DNA of 64,000 nt from Jeotgalibacillus soli (GTDB lineage: Bacteria; Bacillota; Bacilli; Bacillales; Jeotgalibacillaceae): positions 331,820 through 395,819 of the forward strand of contig NZ_JXRP01000006.1 of assembly GCF_000829435.1 (NCBI RefSeq), given 5' to 3'. Under the pieces are notes generated by a model that was not told the origin of the DNA, did no database searches, and saw only the letters and a program-made list of their open reading frames with translations. The position numbers and the translations under genes were made by a program. Positions 35,107 through 43,943 of the stretch are shown piece after piece (position 1 is the stretch's first letter; each line of letters opens with the position of its first letter).

Positions 35107-36287
35107 TACTCCTCTTGCGAAGAGAACATATAGGTTTTGTGATGAAAACGCATGGAAAAAATTAATCCAAGCGCAAACATAGTTCCCATTAAAGAGCTTC
35201 CTCCGTAGCTTACTAAAGGAAGAGGAATCCCGGTAATCGGTAAAAGCTGTATCGTCATTCCGATATTTTGAAAGGCATGAAACGTGATCATGCTAATGAC
35301 ACCTGCACACACGTATGCGTTAAATGGGCTTTTTGTTTCTAAAGAAACCTTGGTCAAATGATAAATAAGCAAAAAGAACAAACTCACAATTACGCTTGCT
35401 CCGATAAATCCGTACTCCTCGCCGACGACACTGAAAATAAAGTCTGTATGGTTGTCGGGAATATATACTTGACGCTCTTGATAGCCTTTGCCGAAGATTT
35501 CTCCTGAACCGATCGCGCTCATAGAGGTTGTTAGCTGATAAGCGTCTCCGGATGAATAGGAGTAAGGGTCCAACCAAGAATAAATTCGACGCATCTGATA
35601 GTCTTCAAAATGACGGCTGATAAATTCAGGAGCAAAAATAACAAGTGACATAAGTGTTGCAGCGATCGCACCAATTCCAACAAAAGCAGGAAGAAGCAAT
35701 TTCCATGTGATTCCTGAAACGAGTACAATTCCTACTGTAATCGCAATAAAGACGAGCATCGTTCCAAGGTCAGGCTGCATATCAATTAAGATAAAAGGCA
35801 CCCCTACAACAATGCCTATTTTTAAAAGCATCCAAAGGTCCGTTTTGACAGTCCTGGCGATAAATTTTTCATTATGGCTTGCAATAATACGGGCAAGGGC
35901 CAAAATCGTGAAGGTTTTCATAAATTCAGAAGGCTGTAACGTTCCCATAAGCGGTATGGAATACCAGCTGTGTGCTCCATTAATGTTAGGAGCAATAGAC
36001 TCTGGAGCGACGACTAATCCTACTAACAGGAGAATCCCTAAGCCATAAAGAACCCATGCCATTTTACGAAACTGGTCCATATCAAAAAACATCGTGATTG
36101 TAATAATGATAAATCCAATAACGTAGTTCAAACCTTGTCGAAGTGCGAAATTACTTTCACCATATTGCCCGGTCGTTTGGGCAGAGGAAATAGCAAGTAT
36201 ACTTGCCAACATAAACAATATAAGCAAAGTTGCTAAAGACCAGTCAATTCGATCTGAAAATTGTTTCTGTGTATTCAATCTTTTCAC
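35106..36287 (-). CDS. rodA: SEDS-family peptidoglycan polymerase RodA
   Basis: 393 residues, the same length as B. subtilis RodA, with ten spans. SEDS motifs: NGAHSWYSIPLMGTLQPSEFMK, the catalytic-region Asp in LIDMQPDLGTMLVF, EEYGFIGASVIVSLF, and the C-terminal LLPITGIPLPLVSYGGSSLM. It polymerises lipid II for side-wall growth with a class B PBP. Text around the second motif fits RodA better than FtsW or SpoVE. Monocistronic, minus strand. Confidence 0.9.
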   Translation of the reverse strand: MKRLNTQKQFSDRIDWSLATLLILFMLASILAISSAQTTGQYGESNFALRQGLNYVIGFIIITITMFFDMDQFRKMAWVLYGLGILLLVGLVVAPESIAPNINGAHSWYSIPLMGTLQPSEFMKTFTILALARIIASHNEKFIARTVKTDLWMLLKIGIVVGVPFILIDMQPDLGTMLVFIAITVGIVLVSGITWKLLLPAFVGIGAIAATLMSLVIFAPEFISRHFEDYQMRRIYSWLDPYSYSSGDAYQLTTSMSAIGSGEIFGKGYQERQVYIPDNHTDFIFSVVGEEYGFIGASVIVSLFFLLIYHLTKVSLETKSPFNAYVCAGVISMITFHAFQNIGMTIQLLPITGIPLPLVSYGGSSLMGTMFALGLIFSMRFHHKTYMFSSQEE

Positions 36288-36550
36288 CTGAATTCCTTCA
36301 TACTTTTATCAATATAGTGTATTATATTTTAGCCTTCTATTAGACTACCAAAGATCATATTAATGTACAATTGACTTCAAGTCTCATCTTATTAAATAAT
36401 CTAATTCGTAGGAATCATTTTTCCTGTATTACGGAGGCTGTTTTTTCATAATAATAGACGAATGAAAAAGAAAAAAGTTTCTTTTTCGTCTTTTTAACAA
36501 GCTTTGATACAATGTAAAGAACGGTATGGTGAAAGATGGGAGATGATCAG

Positions 36551-37327
36551 TTGAAAGCTCAAGCTGGTTCACATGAATGGCTTTATATTCATATTAATTC
36601 TACGCAGGATTATGTGATGTCCTATGGCATAGAATTTAAAGAATTTTATTTTGCATTATCAGAACGTGTCGATCATCTTTTGTTATTAAAGCATCAATAT
36701 GAGGATTCTTCCTTTAATATGCATACATATCTAGAATATGTGGAGCGCGACGAAATTAAAAACCTCGTTAAAGACGATGTGTCGTCTTATGGAGATTTTT
36801 GCTGGATTGATTTTGAGGACGAGGCAGGACTAAATGAAATGACGGGTCAAGAAATCGCAGAAATTCTTTATCTCAGCCATATGAAGCACCATTTGCGCAT
36901 GCCTTTTTACCGCAAACTTAATAATCGTTTCGTGTATCTTTCCACTGAAGATGGCCGAATGAATCGAACGTATTATCGGGAGTGGGAGGATTTTTTTCAT
37001 ATGATGGGCGTTTCTCTTCCGTTGAAATGGTCTGCTCATCGAAGCGGCAAAGGATTAATTATATGGAAAAAAGAAAAAGCACTTCCTCCGATTCCAAAAA
37101 AAGTAATAATGTCCATTTCTCAGTTAATGAAAGAAGGCGTCATTATTTCATTACAGCATGCCTCCAATGCCAAAGGGAAGGTAGAAATTCCTGTTTGGGT
37201 AGTAGGAGACTATGGGAATATGGATGATTTGCAAGAAGATTTCAAAGCTAAGGTGAAAAAAGAGCCCGCTGCATGGTTTATTTTTGATCGGAAATTAAAA
37301 GAGTGGAACGCAACACTCTTGCGTTAA
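36551..37327 (+). CDS. Conserved hypothetical protein (258 aa)
   Basis: No membrane segment and no motif I can name. The protein is rich in Tyr, Trp and His: YIHINSTQDYVMSYGIEFKE, KHHLRMPFYRKLNNRFVYLSTEDGR and WEDFFHMMGVSLPLKW. The start is set to TTG at 36551 because GGGAGATGATC, an extended match to the anti-Shine-Dalgarno, lies 8 bases upstream; the in-frame ATG at 36536 has no ribosome site. Single gene. Composition is like its neighbours. Cytoplasmic, function unknown. Confidence 0.7.
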   Translation: MKAQAGSHEWLYIHINSTQDYVMSYGIEFKEFYFALSERVDHLLLLKHQYEDSSFNMHTYLEYVERDEIKNLVKDDVSSYGDFCWIDFEDEAGLNEMTGQEIAEILYLSHMKHHLRMPFYRKLNNRFVYLSTEDGRMNRTYYREWEDFFHMMGVSLPLKWSAHRSGKGLIIWKKEKALPPIPKKVIMSISQLMKEGVIISLQHASNAKGKVEIPVWVVGDYGNMDDLQEDFKAKVKKEPAAWFIFDRKLKEWNATLLR

Positions 37328-37437
37328 TTTATGAGCACCTTGTCTTCATTGAAGCTGGTGCTTTTCTCATGCATATATTCAAAATGTAAACACAGACGAA
37401 CCTCTTGCAATCATTAATAAACCAATTTATACGAAGT

Positions 37438-37578
37438 GTGGTTTACAAAAAGAGTGAAAAAACGAAAAATGTTTTGTTTATATGGATTCCCTTCTCCACT
37501 TTTATAATTGCCGGATGCGCCAACGAAAATTCCAGCACGGTGACAGGCAATTTCAATCTAAGAACAGTCGTAGGATGA
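37438..37578 (+). pseudogene. Lipoprotein-like fragment
   Basis: A 46-codon frame with a signal-like stretch VLFIWIPFSTFIIAGCANEN, where IIAGC is a good lipobox, then it stops after STVTGNFNLRTVVG. There is no ribosome site before the GTG at 37438. It looks like the 5' end of a truncated lipoprotein gene. Confidence 0.3.
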
Positions 37579-37631
37579 AATAATGTAGACTACTGACGGA
37601 GAAAAGGTCCGTATTTATATGTGGGGTGGAG

Positions 37632-37832
37632 ATGAGGGGATTAATCAATATATGGATTAAGCCTCGTTTACAGGAAGAGTATGGTGAGGAGCTAGAACGA
37701 ATTCCCCTTGATGAAAATGAAATTATCCAAAATGTTACATATCCTGGCGTGCTGGGAGAGCATGCGAAAGTACACCCATTGAAGCTTAAGCCCGATTGGT
37801 GTAAGTCATTACCATCCAGCATATGGAGATAG
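37632..37832 (+). CDS. Hypothetical 66-aa ORF, doubtful
   Basis: MRGLINIWIKPRLQEEYGEE then LERIPLDENEIIQNVTYPGV, ending PSSIWR. A GGGTGGAG directly abuts the ATG, which is too close for an ideal ribosome site; a GTG at 37626 is the alternative. No family recognised. It may be a remnant of a longer gene. Confidence 0.3.
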   Translation: MRGLINIWIKPRLQEEYGEELERIPLDENEIIQNVTYPGVLGEHAKVHPLKLKPDWCKSLPSSIWR

Positions 37833-37852
37833 CAGCTGAATTTATATTGGAC

Positions 37853-37882
37853 TTGCTTTTATTGAAATGCCGGTGCTATGAT
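37853..37882 (+). promoter_or_regulatory. Promoter of the TetR-SMR operon
   Basis: TTGCTT (37853-37858), an 18-base spacer, then TATGAT (37877-37882). The palindromic operator lies just downstream of the expected start point. Confidence 0.5.
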
Positions 37883-37895
37883 GTATTGGATTTAA

Positions 37896-37909
37896 ACCGA
37901 ACGTTCGGT
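37896..37909 (+). promoter_or_regulatory. Palindromic operator, probable TetR-family autoregulatory site
   Basis: ACCGAACGTTCGGT is a perfect 14-bp palindrome 30 bases before the TetR start codon. The form ACCGAACGTTCGGT is typical of TetR/AcrR/QacR-like operators. Confidence 0.65.
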
Positions 37910-37939
37910 AGGGAAAAATGCACTAAGAGGAGCTCGCTT

Positions 37940-38503
37940 ATGACGAAGCAAAAATTAAAGGACGCAGCACTCACTTTATTTGCTGCTCAAGGGTATGAAG
38001 GAACCTCAATCGCTCAAATTGTAAAAGAGGTTGAGATAAGAAAGTCTTCTTTCTATGCACACTTTGAATCAAAAGCAGCGCTCTTTTTAGCTGTTTATAA
38101 GGATGCAGTAGCAAAAGAATTGGAGAGAATTTCTGGGTTTGCAGCAGCAAACTCAAGCGAGAAGCCAATGGATCAGCTAAGAGAAATATTTATGGTATTG
38201 ACTGATCCGGCAAGCGGAGGAAAAGAAACACATTTTCTGCACAGAATACTTTTTTATCCGCCAGTAGAATTGAAAATGGAAATGCAGTCTTTATTTACTT
38301 CAATGGAAGATCGTTCATCTGAATATTTACAGCAGCTGTTAAAGCAGTGTGTTCAGGGAAATGACAGGAAAATTGATGAATATGTAGCAGCTTTTTATGC
38401 TTTTGTTGATGGATTATCGATTGAAGCTCATTTGTATGATGAGCCTGAGCATTTAGTCAGAAGACAGGCAGTTTGGCATGTTTATCAGCGAAGTTTAAAT
38501 TAA
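37940..38503 (+). CDS. TetR/AcrR family repressor
   Basis: 187 residues from the ATG at 37940 behind AAGAGGAG. The frame opens far upstream, over the operator, which is not credible. The N-terminal helix-turn-helix reads LKDAALTLFAAQGYEGTSIAQIVKEVEIRKSSFYAHFESKAALF, standard for the family. The C-terminal ligand domain has no named match. It is followed after 18 bases by two SMR pump genes, so it probably represses the pump and itself through the palindrome just upstream. Confidence 0.88.
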   Translation: MTKQKLKDAALTLFAAQGYEGTSIAQIVKEVEIRKSSFYAHFESKAALFLAVYKDAVAKELERISGFAAANSSEKPMDQLREIFMVLTDPASGGKETHFLHRILFYPPVELKMEMQSLFTSMEDRSSEYLQQLLKQCVQGNDRKIDEYVAAFYAFVDGLSIEAHLYDEPEHLVRRQAVWHVYQRSLN

Positions 38504-38521
38504 AGAAAAGGAAGGATCAGT

Positions 38522-38863
38522 ATGGCTTGGATTTATTTGATTGCAGGGGGATTAACGGAAATTGTTTGGGCACTAGGTCTCAAATTTGCAGAAGGGTTTA
38601 CGAAACCGATCCCTTCTGTTATTACACTCATCTTTATCGTGATAAGCTTTTTCTTGTTTTCAAAGGCGATGAAAGGAATCCCTGTAGGAACGGCTTATGC
38701 GGTATTCACAGGAATTGGGGCAGCAGGAACGGCTATAGTAGGTATGTTTATTTTCGGGGAATTGATCAGTTTAGGAAAGGTGTTTTTCCTTTTATTACTA
38801 ATAAGCGGTATCGTTGGACTAAAGTTAGTTGACGGAGAAAAGCACCAAGAGGAAGGTGTATAA
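38522..38863 (+). CDS. ykkC: Paired small multidrug resistance pump subunit (YkkC-like)
   Basis: 113 residues with four membrane spans. The SMR signature has the essential membrane Glu in AGGLTEIVWALGLKFAEGF, then AYAVFTGIGAAGTAIVGMFIFGE. The longer C-terminus (EKHQEEGV) is typical of the YkkC-type partner. Together with the next gene it forms a heterodimeric proton-coupled drug or guanidinium-type exporter. Start ATG after GGAAGGATCAGT. Confidence 0.85.
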   Translation: MAWIYLIAGGLTEIVWALGLKFAEGFTKPIPSVITLIFIVISFFLFSKAMKGIPVGTAYAVFTGIGAAGTAIVGMFIFGELISLGKVFFLLLLISGIVGLKLVDGEKHQEEGV

Positions 38864-38865
38864 AA

Positions 38866-39183
38866 ATGGCTTGGCTTTTATTGATTGTAGCAGGCATCTT
38901 TGAAATCATATTTGTTATTTTAATGAAGCTTTCGAAAGGCTTTACGAGAGGGAAATTCACAGCTTTAGCGGCAGTGGCTGGATTTACGAGCTTTTACTTG
39001 CTGTCTCGTGCTTTAATAGATATTCCTGTAGGGACTGGTTATGGAGTGTGGACTGGGATCGGTGCTGCGGGCAGTGTGGTAGCGGGTATGCTTTTCTTCA
39101 AGGAAAGCAAAGATCGAAGAAAACTTCTTTTTTTAGCTATGATTATTTCAGGGGTTGTTGGCTTGAAGCTTGTGGCTGGATAA
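38866..39183 (+). CDS. ykkD: Paired small multidrug resistance pump subunit (YkkD-like)
   Basis: 105 residues, four spans, with Glu in VAGIFEIIFVILMKLSKGF and the conserved GYGVWTGIGAAGSVVAGMLFFKE. It starts three bases after the ykkC stop, so the two are translated together. Paired SMR proteins function as antiparallel heterodimers. Control here appears to be by the TetR gene rather than by a leader riboswitch. Confidence 0.85.
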   Translation: MAWLLLIVAGIFEIIFVILMKLSKGFTRGKFTALAAVAGFTSFYLLSRALIDIPVGTGYGVWTGIGAAGSVVAGMLFFKESKDRRKLLFLAMIISGVVGLKLVAG

Positions 39184-39191
39184 AATAAAAA

Positions 39192-39222
39192 ACCTTGGTG
39201 CCATTGTCATTAAGGTCTTTTT
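39192..39222 (+). terminator. Weak terminator after ykkD
   Basis: ACCTT pairs with AAGGT across a loop with further partial pairing, followed by CTTTTTT. Confidence 0.5.
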
Positions 39223-39264
39223 TATGTGATGTTCATGCACAGCGGGATTTTTAGGATGTAAACG

Positions 39265-39320
39265 GAATATCTTCCAGTATTAGGGTGAAATCCTGCTAAA
39301 GCAACAGTCCCTGCGACAGC
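39265..39320 (+). other. Riboswitch-like text, probably degenerate
   Basis: ATCTTCCAGTATTAGGGTGA then AATCC, and later AGTCCCTGCGAC, resemble scattered conserved blocks of the FMN element (ATCTTC, AGGGTGAAATTCC, AGTCCGTGAC). The central ACCGGCGGT block is absent and no riboflavin gene follows. It is probably a chance match or remnant. Confidence 0.2.
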
Positions 39321-39340
39321 ACATTTAAAATAAAGGCTAT

Positions 39341-39682
39341 GTTAAAGCTCATTGTTGACTTTTACACGATGTTGATTGCAACGGATACGGAGACTCCTGC
39401 TTAGAGAAGCGAGACCCCACAGGCGCAAAGTGAGGGCACTGAGAAAGAAAAGTTTTCAAAAATGACGAAAAATCAGTCCCGCTTTAACTCTCCTTTTTCA
39501 TAAAATTGTGGTGGTTATGCCCCACAATCCATCGTAAAATCAATGTTATTTTGGGAATTGATTTTATGAGTTTGAAAATGAGCGGCTTTTTCAGCAGCCT
39601 CCGCAAAGTGACGAGGAGTGTCGGACCGCCCGCGGAAAGCGAACGCCTGAAGCGGAAATCAACAGACAAGTGTAACAGAGCC
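39341..39682. repeat. MITE-like repeat, copy C, split by an insertion
   Basis: The left end GTTAAAGCTCATTGTTGACT to about 39435 and the right end from about 39620 (GGACCGCCCGCGGAAAGCGA to TGTAACAGAGCC) match one element. About 170-190 bases lie between them, including an inverted repeat TAAAATCAAT / ATTGATTTTA (39535-39567) and the text GCGGCTTTTTCAGCAGCCTC. Confidence 0.6.
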
Positions 39683-39726
39683 AAAATAAAAAGGTATTTT
39701 AAACGGAACATGAGAAGTGTTCATAA

Positions 39727-39769
39727 TAAAACCCCCAGCCAGTATGTTACCAAACATTGGGCTGGGGGC
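39727..39769 (-). terminator. Terminator of the symporter gene
   Basis: CCCCCAGCC pairs with GGCTGGGGG with inner pairing ATGTT/AACAT. On the minus strand it is followed by TTTTATTATG. Confidence 0.8.
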
Positions 39770-39792
39770 ATATATTAATAGTGATAAGGTAT

Positions 39793-40983
39793 TTAAACCG
39801 TTTCTTTTAACGTAGAACTATCAGTGTGATCGCGACCGCTCAGTTTGTCTACAATCGCGCTGATTGCTCCGTCACCCGTCACATTACATGCTGTTCCGAA
39901 GCTGTCTTGAGCCAAATACAGAGCAAGCATTAAAGATGACATTGTTGGGGTAAAGCCAAGCATCGTCTCCAGTAAACCTAATGAAGCAACTACAGCTCCT
40001 CCTGGAACACCCGGCGCCGCAATCATCGTGATTCCAAGCATTAAAATGAATGGAAACATGATTGAGAATTCAGCTGTGTGTCCTTGAATGAGCATGACAG
40101 CCATTGCACAGCTGACGAGCGTAATTGTACTTCCAGCAAGATGAATTGTTGCCAGCAGAGGTACACAAAAATCGGCAATTTTCCCGCGCACACCTGCAGC
40201 TTTTGTCCGTTCCAATGTCACGGGGATAGTAGAAGCTGACGATTGTGTACCAAGTGCGGTAAAGTAAGCAGGGACCATTGCTTTTATCATGAACAATGGT
40301 GACTGCTTACGTAGGCTGCCTGCAATTGTATATTGGATCATAAGAAAGATTAGATGAAGGGCAATGATCATTACAAATACCATTAAGAAAACCCTTAAAA
40401 TGGAACTGATTTGTCCACCCTGTGTCATATTTGCAAAAATACCGAAAATATGGATCGGTAATAAAGGGATAATTATTTTTTCAATTAATTTTTGAATAAT
40501 CATTCGAAACTCATCTAATACATTTAGTAAATAATCATTTTTTAGCGTAGTAATACCAACCCCAAGAACGAAGGCCAAAAGCAATGCTGTCATGACACCC
40601 ATTATAGGTGTCATTTCGATGGTGAAAAAACCGGGTAATAAAGCATTTTCTGGATCATCAAATGCTTGTGATGCTTGATTTTCTAAGATAAAGGGAAAGA
40701 AAAACGTAGAAGCAGCAAAAGCAAACAGGCCAGCTGCGATTGTTGAGCCGTAAGCAATTCCAGTTGTAAGCCCTAATATTTTCCCTGCGCCTCTTCCCAT
40801 TGCACCGATACCTGGTGCGATAAATGCGATAATAATAAGTGGTATAGCAAAACCGAGGAAATTGCCGAATAAGCTATTAAATGTAGCAAATAATTTGATG
40901 GCTGAATCTGGTGCAATACTGCCAATTGCAATCCCAAGCGCAATGGCTAAAATAATTTGGGGAAGCAAACCTATCTTTTTCAT
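39793..40983 (-). CDS. Dicarboxylate/amino acid:cation symporter (DAACS family)
   Basis: 396 residues, eight spans plus two hairpin loops. The Ser-rich first re-entrant loop is AYFTALGTQSSASTIPVTLERTKAAGV, with IHLAGSTITLVSCAMAVM (normally NMDGT) next, and the second loop is MLGITMIAAPGVPGGAVVASLGLL. VTGDGAISAIVD near the C-terminus replaces the usual NVxGDA. Imports a dicarboxylate or acidic amino acid with Na+ or H+; the NMDGT to HLAGS change suggests it may not handle aspartate or glutamate in the usual way. Monocistronic. Confidence 0.85.
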   Translation of the reverse strand: MKKIGLLPQIILAIALGIAIGSIAPDSAIKLFATFNSLFGNFLGFAIPLIIIAFIAPGIGAMGRGAGKILGLTTGIAYGSTIAAGLFAFAASTFFFPFILENQASQAFDDPENALLPGFFTIEMTPIMGVMTALLLAFVLGVGITTLKNDYLLNVLDEFRMIIQKLIEKIIIPLLPIHIFGIFANMTQGGQISSILRVFLMVFVMIIALHLIFLMIQYTIAGSLRKQSPLFMIKAMVPAYFTALGTQSSASTIPVTLERTKAAGVRGKIADFCVPLLATIHLAGSTITLVSCAMAVMLIQGHTAEFSIMFPFILMLGITMIAAPGVPGGAVVASLGLLETMLGFTPTMSSLMLALYLAQDSFGTACNVTGDGAISAIVDKLSGRDHTDSSTLKETV

Positions 40984-41272
40984 ATTAAGTCCTCCTGATG
41001 TGAACAGCTGTATTTAATAGAAGGATTATATATGCTTAATGACCGTTTGTTAAGGGGAGAAAATATATGCGGAATTATTTAATAATTCAAAAGGTTGTTT
41101 AAGAGAGGTAAAATGATTTTTTTATATTGATTTTTCTTTATCAATAAAGTGAAGGAAGGGACAAGAATCCCATTTATCCTACAGCCAAACATGATAAAAT
41201 AAAGAGGTTGCAAATAAACGATGAATGAAGGAAGAATAAACCTTACTTTTACAATTACGGAGGATTATATAA

Positions 41273-42355
41273 ATGAAGACAAAACTTTGTTTACTTTATG
41301 GAGGCAAGTCAGCTGAGCATGAGGTCTCACTGCTTACAGCAAAAGCCGTTATCCAAGCACTCGATTTAACAAAATATGATATTGATCCTGTTTATATCTC
41401 TGCTGAGGGTGAATGGAGAAAGGGACCTAAGTTAGAAGGACCAGTAGAACATGTTTCTGCTCTTCAGTTTGATTCAACTCAGGCGATTTCAGCCACTGAA
41501 GGACTGCAATCCACTTCCTTAGCTGCTCAACAATCCACTTCTGGGCAATATGATATCATTTTTCCGCTTTTACACGGACCAAATGGTGAAGATGGCACAG
41601 TCCAAGGGATGTTGGAGGTTTTAAACCTTCCTTATGTAGGGAATGGTGTTTTGGCATCATCAGCAGGTATGGATAAAATTATTATGAAAAATTTATTTAT
41701 GCAGGCAGGACTGCCTCAGGTTTCGTATGTATCTTTTATACGGAGCCATTGGGATCAGGATCGTGCTGAAGCTTATAAAAAAGTAGAGGATGAAATTGGT
41801 TATCCATGCTTTATAAAACCAGCCAATCTAGGTTCCAGCGTGGGAATTAGTAAATGTACAACACGCGAGGAGCTTGAGGCAGGCTTCATTGAAGCTTTTC
41901 AATATGACCGAAAAATCATTGTAGAGCAAGGTGTAAAAGCTCGTGAAATTGAGGTGGGTGTCCTTGGAAATGATCATCCTGAAACATCTGTTCCGGGTGA
42001 AATCGTAGCGAAGAAAGATTTCTATGATTACAAAGCTAAGTACGTAGATGGAGATTCTGTCATGATTATTCCTGCAGAGCTTCCAGGAGGAGTTACAGAA
42101 CAGCTGCAGAAAATGGCAAAGATTGCGTTTCAATCTCTTGATTGCGCAGGCCTTGTGCGCGCGGATTTCTTTTTAACAGCTGATGGAGAAATTTATATAA
42201 ACGAAGTGAATACAATGCCTGGCTTTACGCCATACAGCATGTTCCCATTACTTTGGGAAAATAGCGGTGTAGATTACCCTGCACTGATCGAACGCCTAAT
42301 AGAGCTTGGAATCAAGCGCCACGAGGAGAAGCAAAGCATTAAATATACCGTTTAA
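41273..42355 (+). CDS. ddl: D-alanine--D-alanine ligase
   Basis: 360 residues. The N-terminal [17 protein letters not shown] is diagnostic. The ATP-grasp core has [15 protein letters not shown], the omega loop [14 protein letters not shown] and the metal-binding [31 protein letters not shown]. It makes D-Ala-D-Ala for peptidoglycan in the cytoplasm. YDYKAKY indicates the D-Ala, not D-Lac, type. The ATG follows ACGGAGGATTATATAA. It is followed by murF, which uses its product. Confidence 0.95.
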   Translation: MKTKLCLLYGGKSAEHEVSLLTAKAVIQALDLTKYDIDPVYISAEGEWRKGPKLEGPVEHVSALQFDSTQAISATEGLQSTSLAAQQSTSGQYDIIFPLLHGPNGEDGTVQGMLEVLNLPYVGNGVLASSAGMDKIIMKNLFMQAGLPQVSYVSFIRSHWDQDRAEAYKKVEDEIGYPCFIKPANLGSSVGISKCTTREELEAGFIEAFQYDRKIIVEQGVKAREIEVGVLGNDHPETSVPGEIVAKKDFYDYKAKYVDGDSVMIIPAELPGGVTEQLQKMAKIAFQSLDCAGLVRADFFLTADGEIYINEVNTMPGFTPYSMFPLLWENSGVDYPALIERLIELGIKRHEEKQSIKYTV

Positions 42356-42367
42356 GGAGATTCTTTT

Positions 42368-43747
42368 ATGAAAAGAACCGTAGCACAACTAGCTGAGGTG
42401 CTGGAGCTTCAGCAGCCGGACGATGTTTTCTGCGAAGTGATCGTAGAAGGTGCAAGCATAAATACGCGTACGTTAGTTGAAGGAAACTTATTTATCCCTT
42501 TTAAAGGTGAGAAAGTAGATGGACACCAATACGTAAAGCAGGCTTTTGTGAATGGGGCTGCAGCTACCCTTTGGCAAGAAGGGGTACCTAATCCCCCTGA
42601 GAATGTGCCGGTGCTGATCGTAAAAGATCCTGAACTTGCCTTGCAAAAGCTGGCACGGATTTATCGCATGGAAAGCGACTTTAAAGTAGTCGCAATTACG
42701 GGAAGCAACGGCAAAACGACAACAAAAGATATGATTGCGGGTGTTCTTTCTACACAATACAAGGTACAAAAAACTGAAGGAAACCTCAATAATCAGCTTG
42801 GTTTACCACTTACTCTTCTAGGAGTGAAGGAAGATACAGAAGTGGCTGTTCTTGAGATGGGAATGAGTGGATTTCGCGAAATTGCTTTGCTTAGCGAAAT
42901 TGCACAGCCTGATATTGCTGTGATTACGAATATTGGAGAATCACATTTGCAAGATCTCGGCTCGAGAGAAGGGATTGCCAAAGCAAAATTTGAAATTACA
43001 GAAGGTCTCTCGGATGAAGGCATCCTTTTCTACTACGGTGATGAGCCTCTTTTACAGGAGCTTGTGGATAAAGCATCCGGCCTCCAAGCTGCATCCTATG
43101 GATACGGAGAACAGAATGGGCTTTACCCGAAAGAATTGAAGGTCACGGAGCAGGGAAGCGAGGTTCTGCTCACCAGTGGACGCGATCAGTATATTCAGGT
43201 TCCTGTGCTTGGAAGGCATAACGTATTAAATGCATTGGCAGCGGTGCGAGTTGGCTTGCATTTAGGGCTTTCTTTATCCTCCATTGCAAGAGGGATTAAG
43301 AGCATGAAGCTGACTGGCATGCGTATGGAACGTGTAGAAGGTGCAAAGGGCGAAATTATTATTAATGACGCATACAATGCAAGTCCGACTTCTATGCACG
43401 CTGCGATTCAATTTGCTGAGGATATGACGGCAGCAGGAAAAAAAATCGTCGTGCTTGGGGATATGCTGGAGCTTGGAGATGAAGAAGCCGCATTTCATAG
43501 AAAGATTGGAAATGAGATACGTGCAGATCGCATTGACTATGTGTTAACGTATGGTGATCGTGCTCATTTGATCGCAGAAGAGGCGGCTAAGCATTTTCCT
43601 TCTGGCAGGGTAAGATCCTTTAGACAGGATAAGGAAGAGCTGATAAAGATAATAAAACAGCTGACGGCAGAGAATGATTTAGTGTTGGTAAAAGGCTCTC
43701 GCGGTATGGCTTTAGAGGTAGTAGTAGAAGCTCTTCAGAAAACCTGA
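42368..43747 (+). CDS. murF: UDP-N-acetylmuramoyl-tripeptide--D-alanyl-D-alanine ligase
   Basis: 459 residues. The N-terminal substrate domain is about 1-105, the P-loop is ITGSNGKTTTKDMIAGVL, the Mur central domain shows TEGNLNNQLGLPLTLL and EMGMSGFREIALLSEIAQPDIAVITNIGESHL, and INDAYNASPTSMHAA lies in the C-terminal domain. It adds D-Ala-D-Ala to the UDP-MurNAc-tripeptide. ddl and murF are 12 bases apart, so they are probably one transcription unit. TAAGGAGATTCTTTT precedes the ATG. Confidence 0.95.
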   Translation: MKRTVAQLAEVLELQQPDDVFCEVIVEGASINTRTLVEGNLFIPFKGEKVDGHQYVKQAFVNGAAATLWQEGVPNPPENVPVLIVKDPELALQKLARIYRMESDFKVVAITGSNGKTTTKDMIAGVLSTQYKVQKTEGNLNNQLGLPLTLLGVKEDTEVAVLEMGMSGFREIALLSEIAQPDIAVITNIGESHLQDLGSREGIAKAKFEITEGLSDEGILFYYGDEPLLQELVDKASGLQAASYGYGEQNGLYPKELKVTEQGSEVLLTSGRDQYIQVPVLGRHNVLNALAAVRVGLHLGLSLSSIARGIKSMKLTGMRMERVEGAKGEIIINDAYNASPTSMHAAIQFAEDMTAAGKKIVVLGDMLELGDEEAAFHRKIGNEIRADRIDYVLTYGDRAHLIAEEAAKHFPSGRVRSFRQDKEELIKIIKQLTAENDLVLVKGSRGMALEVVVEALQKT

Positions 43748-43943
43748 TTTCACCACTATTTACTAATTATATAAGCGTTTTCCATGTCTCTCTTGTTAAC
43801 AACTGATAACGAGAAAAGGCTGGAAAGCGTTTTTTTATGCTAATAGTTAATAGGAGTATTTTTTATTTATTATGGGTATAGCCAAGTAATGGAGTTTAAA
43901 TCAGAGTATCAGGGTTTCGCTCGATTTATATGAGGTGATCGCT

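Noticed and set aside
37823..37939. Upstream extension of the TetR frame
   Set aside because: It runs through the promoter and the palindromic operator and has no ribosome site.
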